From positions 103,329 to 167,328 of the forward strand of contig JBHELB010000012.1 in NCBI GenBank assembly GCA_041859045.1: DNA of 64,000 nt, given 5' to 3'. Shown one piece after another: positions 56,370 to 63,508 of the stretch (its first letter is position 1; each line of letters begins with the position of its first letter). The notes under the pieces are model-generated. The model searched no databases and was not told the origin of the DNA. It saw only the letters and a program-made list of their open reading frames with translations. The position numbers were made by a program, and so were the translations under genes. The stretch comes from JBHELB01 sp041859045 (GTDB taxonomy: Bacteria > Hydrogenedentota > Hydrogenedentia > Hydrogenedentales > SLHB01).

Positions 56370-58366
56370 GCTTCCGGCTTCCTTTGCTCAATGCGCCACA
56401 TGAGGCGGTTGTGCTCAAACCCTATTGGGTCAATGATCGCCGCCCGCAGGTATTCGAATTCATGCGAGAATTGATTGAGAAACGAGGGCTCGCTCAGGGT
56501 GCCATCCCTGTCGGAAAACCAGGACTTGCCTCCCTTGAGAGGTATTCTCTTTGCCAAGCTAAGCAAAGGGGAACTTTCTCTGGCCGCTTCCATGCCTTTC
56601 TGGATGCTTTCGCTGTGTGCTTTGCAGAACTCCCGAAATCTCGTCGTAGGCGGCACAAACTCCTTGAGAGGAGTCCTATTTCGAAGAGGCGCATAGTAGC
56701 GTTCCATGCCATCCAAGGCGTGTTGGGCCACCTGTTTTTCCGTCGCATGGCCGTCACGTATTTGCTGTTCAAGGTAGGTCTTGACCGTTCCTGGATAGTT
56801 GTACCCTATGAATTGCTCAAAGACAACGCAGACATTGTTGACTATTGTGTTCTCAAGAGGGGTGCGACAAAGAATAGAGAATATCAATGTGCAGAGGGCT
56901 TCAGCATCGAGAACGTAGCCAAGAATCTTGTGGATGGCGAACGTTATGTCCTCAACCGACATTCTGTCCAGTTCCGCTTTGCTAAGACGAATCTCCTTTT
57001 GTGGTTGCTGGCGTCGGTACTGCACGACATGCTTGATGCTATCGGCGGCCAGACGGTGAAGCGCTTGATGGTCAGAACTAAACCAGCGAGTAATACATAC
57101 CTCGAGAAAGGAAAAGTGATTATTGACAAACGTAGAGAATGTACTGGGGAAAACGGAAAACAAATCAGATTCCACCGATTCGGCATTGTGAAGAGCCCAT
57201 GTTTCCAAAAAGGAACAACTCAGTTCAGGGTTGCCCTGAAACACTCCGGAAACGGAAAAGTCGATGAGTCTCAGTGTACCGCCGCGTTGCACGTCGACTT
57301 TCGACAGACTGAGCAGGCAGGCGGCAAACCACTCCTCGTTGGCGCACTCCTCAGATTCTCTAAAAAGAACTGACGCTAACTGATGATTTGCCTCGGGGTC
57401 CGGTGACGCGGAGAGAAGACGCAGGGCAGTTGTGCTCTCATCATGCGAACGATGAAGAAGACTTCCATATGCATTGGTCAAGGCAGATACGATCAAGTCA
57501 AATTGGGAAGTCGCAACTTCGCCAAGACGGTGGAGTGTTTGAGCAAGGGCCTCTTGGTGGTCCGAATAGTCAAGATGACCAAGAGCAACGATGGCATATC
57601 TAGCAAGCATAGGGTCGTCCGACGCAGACAGGAAAAGACACCGAGAATGAACGCTGGCAAAGTCGTTTGTCGCGTGACCGACGAGAACGTTCGGGAGGAA
57701 AGCGGCGACAGGAGCAGCAGGATCTGAACTGAGAATAGAAAACAATGCCTCCGCCACGTCCGGTTGCCTCCGGCACAGTTCCTGAACCGCATTATAAATC
57801 ATGCCATTTGTCATGTCGTTCTTTGTGGCTTTTTGGATATCGGCCAACGCCGGCACCAGAGACGAGACATCAATAACAAGTTCTGGAAGCACCTCGCCAA
57901 GTTCGTGATACAGCGGAGGAAACTGCGTTCCGCCCTCAGTTCCTTCGGCAATGCGTTGAATCACGTCCTTGTTGTGCCAATTGTGAAGCGTCACTAGCGC
58001 ATACGCGGTGAGAGTAAGTGATCTCGGCACGCACTTCGTTAGCGCAATCTGGCGAAGAATCTCTGTGAATCTCTCCCGGTCATCCCAGACCGGTATTAGC
58101 TGTTCTTTGACAAGATAGGATGCCAGAACAGCGTATTGAACCTCCGGAAAACAAAAGGATATGTGTGGTCCATCAGCCACGCTGATAAGACCAGCACCGA
58201 TTGCAGGGGAGAGCATTTCTGGGCTTCTTCCCGAAGGAATCCGCCAATCTGTCGTTCCGGCAACGAAGGCGTCCCGACCAGCGTCGGCAAGAAGAGACGC
58301 GCAGGATAGATGCTCCGCCTCGAAATTCATCCAGTTTGATATTGCTCGGTCTATGTTGTCGCCCAT
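56366..58366 (-). CDS. Large helical (probable alpha-solenoid) protein, first gene of the AT-rich cassette
   Basis: A 666-aa protein without recognisable catalytic motif, signal peptide or membrane segment. Long stretches of helical pairs with HEAT-like hydrophobic spacing (for example LARYAIVALGHLDYSDHQEALAQTLHRLG) suggest a solenoid that binds a protein or nucleic acid. GGAG precedes the ATG. It is translated in a coupled unit with the nuclease-like protein (ATGA at 56366-56369). Opposite orientation to the recombinase module and lower GC mark it as cargo. A sensor-effector pair is an inference from architecture. Confidence 0.75.
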   Translation of the reverse strand: MGDNIDRAISNWMNFEAEHLSCASLLADAGRDAFVAGTTDWRIPSGRSPEMLSPAIGAGLISVADGPHISFCFPEVQYAVLASYLVKEQLIPVWDDRERFTEILRQIALTKCVPRSLTLTAYALVTLHNWHNKDVIQRIAEGTEGGTQFPPLYHELGEVLPELVIDVSSLVPALADIQKATKNDMTNGMIYNAVQELCRRQPDVAEALFSILSSDPAAPVAAFLPNVLVGHATNDFASVHSRCLFLSASDDPMLARYAIVALGHLDYSDHQEALAQTLHRLGEVATSQFDLIVSALTNAYGSLLHRSHDESTTALRLLSASPDPEANHQLASVLFRESEECANEEWFAACLLSLSKVDVQRGGTLRLIDFSVSGVFQGNPELSCSFLETWALHNAESVESDLFSVFPSTFSTFVNNHFSFLEVCITRWFSSDHQALHRLAADSIKHVVQYRRQQPQKEIRLSKAELDRMSVEDITFAIHKILGYVLDAEALCTLIFSILCRTPLENTIVNNVCVVFEQFIGYNYPGTVKTYLEQQIRDGHATEKQVAQHALDGMERYYAPLRNRTPLKEFVPPTTRFREFCKAHSESIQKGMEAARESSPLLSLAKRIPLKGGKSWFSDRDGTLSEPSFLNQFSHEFEYLRAAIIDPIGFEHNRLMWRIEQRKPEA

Positions 58367-58448
58367 CGAATCACTCCGGCAGCGTATGGATTAACGCCAC
58401 TGTACTTGCCGATTAGTGCCCTTTCCTTCTTCGCGCTTTCATTGATTT

Positions 58449-58631
58449 TCAAAGGTACCGCAGAATCCTGCCGGTGAAGGTATCCCGATATCGCCACCAG
58501 TTATTCTGTTCCACATTAACAGGCAGGTCAAAGGCGGTCAAACCACGCTCTCGCAGTCGATCTCTAGAGGAAAACATGTGGTCAAGGCGGCACTCCTCAC
58601 AGATGCTTGTTGGCCAAGGTCGCCGGAGCAC
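58449..58631 (-). pseudogene. Small or 5'-truncated ORF upstream of the two-gene cassette
   Basis: From GTG 58631 a 60-codon frame reads TSICEECRLDHMFSSRDRLRERGLTAFDLPVNV ... RYRDTFTGRILRYL; the frame is open further upstream to about 58708. The peptide has a natural composition and a CxxC-like CEEC, but no ribosome site, so it may be the 3' fragment of a lost gene or a tiny first gene of the cassette operon (82 bp before the 666-aa gene). The rest of the 451-bp space 58367-58817 holds the promoter listed next. Confidence 0.35.
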
Positions 58632-58712
58632 CGTCGAGTGACGATCAAAGAGCTGAAGAAATAGTCCATTGAGCAGCGGTGAGACATGAGCACTTGCTAC
58701 GCCATTATCCTA

Positions 58713-58741
58713 TTGACTGAATTCTTGTTCAGTGATAAGAT
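58713..58741 (+). promoter_or_regulatory. Promoter with internal palindrome for the 58.8-61.3 kb operon
   Basis: TTGACT (58713-58718) and TAAGAT (58736-58741) with a 17-bp spacer. A palindrome ACTGAA-N6-TTCAGT (58716-58733) lies inside the spacer, a typical place for a repressor operator. Confidence 0.6.
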
Positions 58742-58817
58742 GCATTTTCTTTGACGCTGTGGTCAAGGAAATGTGTTCGTTCTGGGGTCTTTTTACGATC
58801 AGAAAGGGCGGTTGCTT

Positions 58818-59978
58818 ATGGGTGCATTTTCGCTTCGTCGTTTCACCAAGCCGGAGACGTTACGGGGAATTTCTCGGGATAAGCTGTTGGAATTGCTGGG
58901 CTTGCACCGTGAATATTTTCTGTCGCGCGGGGTGGCACTGCCCGAACCAGGCGGCCATGAACCGTTCGATGTGGATGCGCTCATACCCATATTCCTGACC
59001 CCGGACAAAGCGATGCCGATGGATTTGGTGGAGTCGTTGTACCTGATTAACGAACTCGCCACGCCCAAGGGGATGGACGCGATTTTGCGGGAAACCCGTA
59101 GCCAGGGAATCCGCCTGCCGCTGCCGTGGCAACCGACCGCGCTGGACGTGGCGGTGTGCGCTTTTCTGGCGGACCGGGAAATCCTCGAGCGCATCCACCA
59201 CGAGCACGCGCTGCTCAAACGGCGGACCTTCATATACTTTCGACCTCTGGAACCGCCCCGCACCTTGGAACCGTCCGCGGTGCAGGCGGCACTGCCCGCG
59301 TTGGAGGCGGAACTCAACGAGTATTTCGCGGCGCATAACCGTGGCCGACATGTCCACGTATTCCTGTTTCCGCGCGACGCGGAACTCTGGCTGACCATCC
59401 GTCATGGCGATGTGTTCCGCCGCGAGGTAAACCTCGAGGACGAGAAGAATGTCATGTTCGTCTATCGTCCGGAGTGCTTCAACGCGGTGGTCTACGACGG
59501 CGTCAGCGGCGAGTTGCGGGTGCAGGCGAGCACCGATGGCGAACGCGAACTCTATCGCCACGCCATCGGCAAGCACCTCCTCGGTTCGGAGTTCCATTTC
59601 TGGGGCACGCAGAAATACTCGTGCGACCCGTTGCGCAAGAGTGGCCCGGCATGCTTGGCGGTTTCGGACATCGAGGGCATCGAATGGGCGCGCCTGACGG
59701 AGGTCCAGTGCGAACAATTTGTCCAGCGGCAGCGACTGGTGCAGAGCAGGAAGGCTTCGGACTTGTTCGCGACGGGCCAGGACTGGCGGAGTTGGTTTCC
59801 CACGGACGCCTCGATTCTCCGCGCCAACTTCAAGGTGAAGTTTCGGCACGCCAAGGCGCCGCAGAGCGTGTCGCTGTGCCCGCCGCACACCGCGACGTAT
59901 TCGCACGACGCGGACTGTTCGCTGACCGAACGTTGGCTACGCGCGCGCGGGTTCATCTGCGCGGATGCGACGAATTGA
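58818..59978 (+). CDS. Protein of unknown function, first gene of a two-gene unit
   Basis: A 386-aa soluble protein I cannot assign. The first 60 residues contain a short helical segment (GISRDKLLELLGLHREYFLSRGV); the centre has beta-rich stretches (GRHVHVFLFPRDAELWLTIRHGDVFRRE and FNAVVYDGVSGELRVQASTDGERELY) that read like a conserved globular domain. No catalytic motif is seen. AAGGGC precedes ATG 58818. GC content returns to the level of the main chromosome. It ends 10 bp before the next gene and is preceded by the palindrome-containing promoter, so the pair is a regulated operon of the element. Confidence 0.7.
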   Translation: MGAFSLRRFTKPETLRGISRDKLLELLGLHREYFLSRGVALPEPGGHEPFDVDALIPIFLTPDKAMPMDLVESLYLINELATPKGMDAILRETRSQGIRLPLPWQPTALDVAVCAFLADREILERIHHEHALLKRRTFIYFRPLEPPRTLEPSAVQAALPALEAELNEYFAAHNRGRHVHVFLFPRDAELWLTIRHGDVFRREVNLEDEKNVMFVYRPECFNAVVYDGVSGELRVQASTDGERELYRHAIGKHLLGSEFHFWGTQKYSCDPLRKSGPACLAVSDIEGIEWARLTEVQCEQFVQRQRLVQSRKASDLFATGQDWRSWFPTDASILRANFKVKFRHAKAPQSVSLCPPHTATYSHDADCSLTERWLRARGFICADATN

Positions 59979-59988
59979 GGAGGCGTAC

Positions 59989-61299
59989 ATGACCACGACT
60001 GTCAAGACGAAACAGAGCTATTGGCGCGCCGTAGAACGAACCTTTGGCATGGGCATCACTCGGAGCGAGTGGAATGGGTTCCTTCAGGAACAGGGCCCGT
60101 TTTTGGACAGATACATTCGCCCCACGGGAAATCTGGTGACGACGTATCCCTGTCCCAACGAGTTTGGCTGCCGGACATTCCACGAGATCAGGGTCTGGCG
60201 CGACATCGAGTATTTGGCTGTGCCGTTGTATGACGACTACAACCTGTGCCGGACGTACAGCTTTACGCGGGAGGAGGTCGCCGAGTACGAGTTGGATGCG
60301 TCGGCGTTGTTGAGCGAGGCGTTTGGATTGCTCGACCTTCGCCCCGGCGCGTTGGTCGCGACGGCGTTCCCGGAAACTTACCAGGTGGGGTCGTTTTCGC
60401 TGGCGTCGGGGAAACGGCTCCAGGCGTATTTGGTCATTGCACGCAGCTTTGAACATTTCCGGGAAGCGGTCACGGGCCTGCTGGCGACGGTGGATGCCCC
60501 GTTCCTCTTCATGTCCTTGACGCAACATTATGTGGACCCGGTAGGCGCCGAGGGTCTGCAGCGTCATGGCTGCGCGTACGTGAGCATGGACGAGGTCGTG
60601 CAGTGCAACGAACTCGGTGACCTGGAGCGTGTGCAGGGGTTGCGGGAGGTCATTTCCCTGCGGTTGCCATCGGAGTCTGGCGCACAGAATCCGAAAGAGG
60701 CGGAGAACGTGTTCCGGCTCGAGGGTGCGGCATGGACCATGGGGTACGCGGGCGAGACCGTCCACCTGCCGGATACCAAGGGGTTCCGGTACATTGCCCT
60801 CCTTCTGGCTGAGCCGGATAAGAAATGGACCGTGGAAGCCCTGCTGGCTGCGGTTGGCAACGGTGGGGTGTCGATGCAGGAATCGGCTTCCTCCATTGAG
60901 GGCGCAGACCTCCGCGTGGGCACTTCTTGGAGCGGTCACGCGGGTCCGGTCATTGATGAACAGGCAAAGCGTCAGTACCGGGCGCGACTTCACGAAATAG
61001 ATGAAGAAATGGAAGAGGCGTGTTTCCTGCACGACGAGGGGCGGTTGGCCGCACTTACCCAAGAAAAGGAATCGCTGCAGCGCGAGATACTTGCCGCTGT
61101 CGGAAACCTGGGAAAGGTCCGCACAGGGGGCAACGAGGCGGAAAAGGCAAGTGACGCTGTCTCGAAGGCTATCCGGCGGGGCACGGACCTGATTGCCGCC
61201 GAACATCCGCGCTTGGCGCGCCACCTGCGCGATGCCATCAAACGCGGATATACCCTCTCTTACGAGCCAGAATCACCCACCGTCTGGCACATCAACTGA
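59989..61299 (+). CDS. Unknown protein with C-terminal domain shared with AfsR/LuxR-type regulators
   Basis: A 436-aa protein. The first 230 residues are unassigned. From about residue 238 comes FRLEGAAWTMGYAGETVHLPDTKGFRYIALLLAEPDKKWTV, matching the LRDTKGLRYLARLLA-type module found at the C-terminus of many actinobacterial and chloroflexal ATPase regulators. Then a coiled coil (residues about 325-370, YRARLHEIDEEMEEACFLHDEGRLAALTQEKESL) and AIRRGTDLIAAEHPRLARHLRDAIKRGYTLSYEPES, which also match the end of those regulators. ATG 59989 follows GAGGAGG. The regulator-type ATPase itself is missing, so this is that C-terminal assembly on a different N-terminus. Function unknown. Confidence 0.72.
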   Translation: MTTTVKTKQSYWRAVERTFGMGITRSEWNGFLQEQGPFLDRYIRPTGNLVTTYPCPNEFGCRTFHEIRVWRDIEYLAVPLYDDYNLCRTYSFTREEVAEYELDASALLSEAFGLLDLRPGALVATAFPETYQVGSFSLASGKRLQAYLVIARSFEHFREAVTGLLATVDAPFLFMSLTQHYVDPVGAEGLQRHGCAYVSMDEVVQCNELGDLERVQGLREVISLRLPSESGAQNPKEAENVFRLEGAAWTMGYAGETVHLPDTKGFRYIALLLAEPDKKWTVEALLAAVGNGGVSMQESASSIEGADLRVGTSWSGHAGPVIDEQAKRQYRARLHEIDEEMEEACFLHDEGRLAALTQEKESLQREILAAVGNLGKVRTGGNEAEKASDAVSKAIRRGTDLIAAEHPRLARHLRDAIKRGYTLSYEPESPTVWHIN

Positions 61300-61305
61300 C
61301 GCAAT

Positions 61306-61351
61306 CGGGGCATGGTTTCATTCTTTATGGCCGTGTCCCGATCTTTTTTTT
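61306..61351 (+). terminator. Intrinsic terminator of the two-gene unit
   Basis: CGGGGCATGG (61306-61315) and CCGTGTCCCG (61331-61340) pair over 10 bp with two G-T pairs, followed by eight T residues at 61344-61351, starting 7 bp after the stop codon. Confidence 0.82.
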
Positions 61352-61376
61352 ATTCCCTCCTTTCTCTGGACATTTG

Positions 61377-61517
61377 CCGGACACGAAATGTCCGGAGCCT
61401 TCTCCTGTCGTTAACACCTTGCAAATAAATATCTTATGGCTGTCGCTCGCCTGTTTTCACCCCCTTTCCAGACCTCTGCCGGACAAAAAATGTCCGGAGC
61501 GGACAAAAAATGTCCGG
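61377..61517. promoter_or_regulatory. Three CCGGACA palindromes (candidate operators)
   Basis: Three near-identical 19-bp palindromes of the form CCGGACA-N5-TGTCCGG: 61377-61395, 61479-61497 and 61499-61517 (the last with GCGGACA as left arm). The second and third are separated by one base and both have AAAAA in the centre. They lie in the 356-bp gene-free space 61300-61655, between the terminator of the unknown operon and the split sigma genes. They look like binding sites of one dimeric regulator, unless they are part of a replication origin. Confidence 0.7.
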
Positions 61518-61586
61518 CTTATAGGGGTGAGAGACAAGGTTCGGCGGACACGAACAAGCTCTTAGCGCTCCGCATGGGGCGTTTGC

Positions 61587-61638
61587 GACCCCGAGAGGTC
61601 CCTTTCCGCCGGACCGCCTCTCGGGGTCTCTTTCTTTT
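61587..61638 (+). terminator. Leader terminator upstream of the split sigma genes
   Basis: GACCCCGAGAGG (61587-61598) and CCTCTCGGGGTC (61617-61628) form a perfect 12-bp stem followed by TCTTTCTTTT. It stands 18 bp before the start codon of the sigma region 2 ORF, so transcription initiated in the palindrome region would have to read through it. That would fit an attenuator; an ordinary terminator with a second promoter hidden near 61640 is the alternative. Confidence 0.75.
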
Positions 61639-61655
61639 CATTGGAGGCGGCGGAT

Positions 61656-62036
61656 ATGGCGGACAGGAAGACATCGCGCGGGACATCGGCGCGGAGCGGG
61701 CGGAAACGGCGACACAAACGAGTCGTGCCCACCGCGGGCGCGCCGAAGCAACTCCTGTTGCCGTGGCGGCAGGAGCTGACGTCGCAGGACTTGTTGGCGA
61801 TGCGGTTGGCGGCGCGCGGGTTGGTGGGGCGGCATGGGTACACGCGGTCGGACGTGGAGGACATTGTGCAGGACCTGGCGCTGCACGTGCTCGAGCGGAT
61901 GGGCAAGTATGACCCGGGACGCGGGGCGTGGAGCACGTTCCTGACGCGGCTCATCCGCAACAAGGTCGTCCACCTCATCGAGTACCGCACGTACCAGAAA
62001 CGGGACTATCGCAAGTGCGTCCCGCTGCTGCCATGA
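61656..62036 (+). CDS. Sigma-70 region 2-like protein (first half of a split sigma factor)
   Basis: A 126-aa protein. After a basic N-terminus (RKRRHKR) comes a region 2-like sequence, DVEDIVQDLALHVLERMGKYDPGRGAWSTFLTRLIRNKVVHLIEYR, in which DVEDIVQD and the W-TFL-RLIRNK block match the core-binding and -10-recognition parts of ECF-type sigma factors. The protein stops right after, with no region 4. GGAGG precedes the ATG by 8 nt. Its TGA overlaps the ATG of the next ORF (ATGA), so the two are made together. It probably serves late or transfer genes of the element. Confidence 0.72.
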   Translation: MADRKTSRGTSARSGRKRRHKRVVPTAGAPKQLLLPWRQELTSQDLLAMRLAARGLVGRHGYTRSDVEDIVQDLALHVLERMGKYDPGRGAWSTFLTRLIRNKVVHLIEYRTYQKRDYRKCVPLLP

Positions 62037-62284
62037 ACGCGGCGTTTAGGGTCGAGGATGTGCGCTATGCGCCCGAGCGGTTGCGGCTGCGGATCGACCT
62101 GGACATCGCGGCCCACGCGTTGCCCGAGGACCTTGCGCCGTTCTACCAAGCGCTCGCTCGGACCGGCGAGCTGCGTGCCGCGGCGATGGAACTGGGCCTG
62201 TCCGCTCATGCGGCGTCGGGGCTGAACCGCCGGTTGCGCTCCATCTTTGCGGAGATGGGCATGCGGATGTATCTCGGGCCGTGA
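62033..62284 (+). CDS. Sigma-70 region 4-like HTH protein (second half of a split sigma factor)
   Basis: An 83-aa protein whose second half is a helix-turn-helix: LAPFYQALARTGELRAAAMELGLSAHAASGLNRRLRSIFAEMGM, resembling region 4 of ECF sigma factors (helix with Glu-Leu-Arg-Ala-Ala and the Gly-Leu-Ser turn). It starts in the ATGA overlap with the region 2 ORF and lies in a different frame, so a single frameshift could also have broken an originally fused gene. The first 35 residues are basic/hydrophobic and unassigned. Confidence 0.62.
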   Translation: MNAAFRVEDVRYAPERLRLRIDLDIAAHALPEDLAPFYQALARTGELRAAAMELGLSAHAASGLNRRLRSIFAEMGMRMYLGP

Positions 62285-62350
62285 CGCGTCGCGGTCATGA
62301 CGCCGTCGTCTTCTCTTTTCAATTCGGTATGTAACCATGGAGATTTTTTC

Positions 62351-63469
62351 ATGAGCGAGACTTCCCTTACGACCTCCGGCGTTTTCGGAAATCGCGCGGT
62401 CACCTGCGAACCCTCGTGCGCGATTTCAGAAAACGCTCACGAGAGAAAACCCGGTGTGAGCGTCACAACCTACTCGATGTGGCGGCTGTTCCGCGATTGC
62501 CGCCGCGCGTGCCAGTTGCGGTATCTGGAGCGACTCGCGCCGTTGCAGCGCGCGCCATGTCTCAGTTTCGGTTCGGTGATGCATGACGCGTTGGAGCGTT
62601 GGCATGGCGGCCAACCGCTTACAGCGGTCTTGCCTTTCATTGAACAGACGTATCCAAACCGCGTGTCCGACGACGAGCAGCGCAAGGACTGGCATCTCGC
62701 CACGGCGATGATGAAGGGCTATGCCGCCCGGTATCCGCAGGAGGAGTTCGAAGTCGTGGCGCTGGAAAAGACCTTCGAGGGACCCATCGTCAACCCCGCG
62801 ACGGGCGCGGTGTCGCGCAGCTTCACGTTGGGCGGGAAGGTCGACGGCATCGTCAAACAGAACGGCCAGTATTTTCTACTCGAACACAAGACGGCGTCGC
62901 AGATCGACGGCTCGTATCTCGAACGGTTGTGGACGGATTTTCAGATCACGTTGTACACGTGGTACGTCGAGGAAACGTTGGGCATCCCCATCGCGGGCGT
63001 CCTGTACAACATCCTGGAGAAGGCGAAACTCCAACAGAGCAAGGGCGAGACCGAGGCGGAGTTCGAGGCGCGCCGCACGGAGTTGCTGGAGAAGTCCAAG
63101 ACCGGGAAGACCTCGGCCAAGCGCAAGGTGCCCGAATCGGACGAGGAGTTCCAGGCCCGGCTCGCGGAGAAGTACTCGGGGACCGGCGTGTTTCATCGCG
63201 AATTGTTGTATCTGTCTCGCGAGCAATACGAGCCGCTACGCGCCGAACTCTGGGAACTCACGCAGGCGTTTCTCGACGCACGTCGTCGCAGACACTTCTA
63301 CCAGAACACGTCGCAGTGTTTTCAGTACAACTGGCCGTGCCCGTACTTCCCGTTGTGCAGTTCCAACAACAATCCCAACGTCCGCGAGAACCTCTATGTA
63401 ATTCAGGAGCCGCATGAGGAGTTGCGCGATGCGGACGCAAAACCGGTAGATGTAAGAGAAGAGTTTTAA
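62351..63469 (+). CDS. Cas4-like PD-(D/E)XK nuclease (RecB-type domain)
   Basis: A 372-aa nuclease of the PDDEXK_1 class. The N-terminal CRRACQLRYLERL lead-in, then SFGSVMHDALERW, and the core FTLGGKVDGIVKQNGQYFLLEHKTAS (Asp, then Glu-x-Lys) give the metal-dependent exonuclease site. Cysteines DCRRAC and CFQYNWPCPYFPLC could hold a [4Fe-4S] cluster as in Cas4 and AddB. A Lys/Glu-rich insertion sits between (about residues 225-275). No cas1, cas2 or repeat array is in the window, so a phage or plasmid recombination exonuclease is favoured. It is 66 bp downstream of the split sigma ORFs. Confidence 0.82.
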   Translation: MSETSLTTSGVFGNRAVTCEPSCAISENAHERKPGVSVTTYSMWRLFRDCRRACQLRYLERLAPLQRAPCLSFGSVMHDALERWHGGQPLTAVLPFIEQTYPNRVSDDEQRKDWHLATAMMKGYAARYPQEEFEVVALEKTFEGPIVNPATGAVSRSFTLGGKVDGIVKQNGQYFLLEHKTASQIDGSYLERLWTDFQITLYTWYVEETLGIPIAGVLYNILEKAKLQQSKGETEAEFEARRTELLEKSKTGKTSAKRKVPESDEEFQARLAEKYSGTGVFHRELLYLSREQYEPLRAELWELTQAFLDARRRRHFYQNTSQCFQYNWPCPYFPLCSSNNNPNVRENLYVIQEPHEELRDADAKPVDVREEF

Positions 63470-63508
63470 CGCAAAGGCGCGAAGGCGCAAAGAAAAGGAA
63501 AACACATC

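Noticed and set aside
62351..63469. Cas4-like nuclease as evidence for a CRISPR-Cas locus
   Set aside because: No cas1, cas2 or effector gene and no direct-repeat array with regular spacers was found; the neighbours fit a phage or plasmid recombination module.
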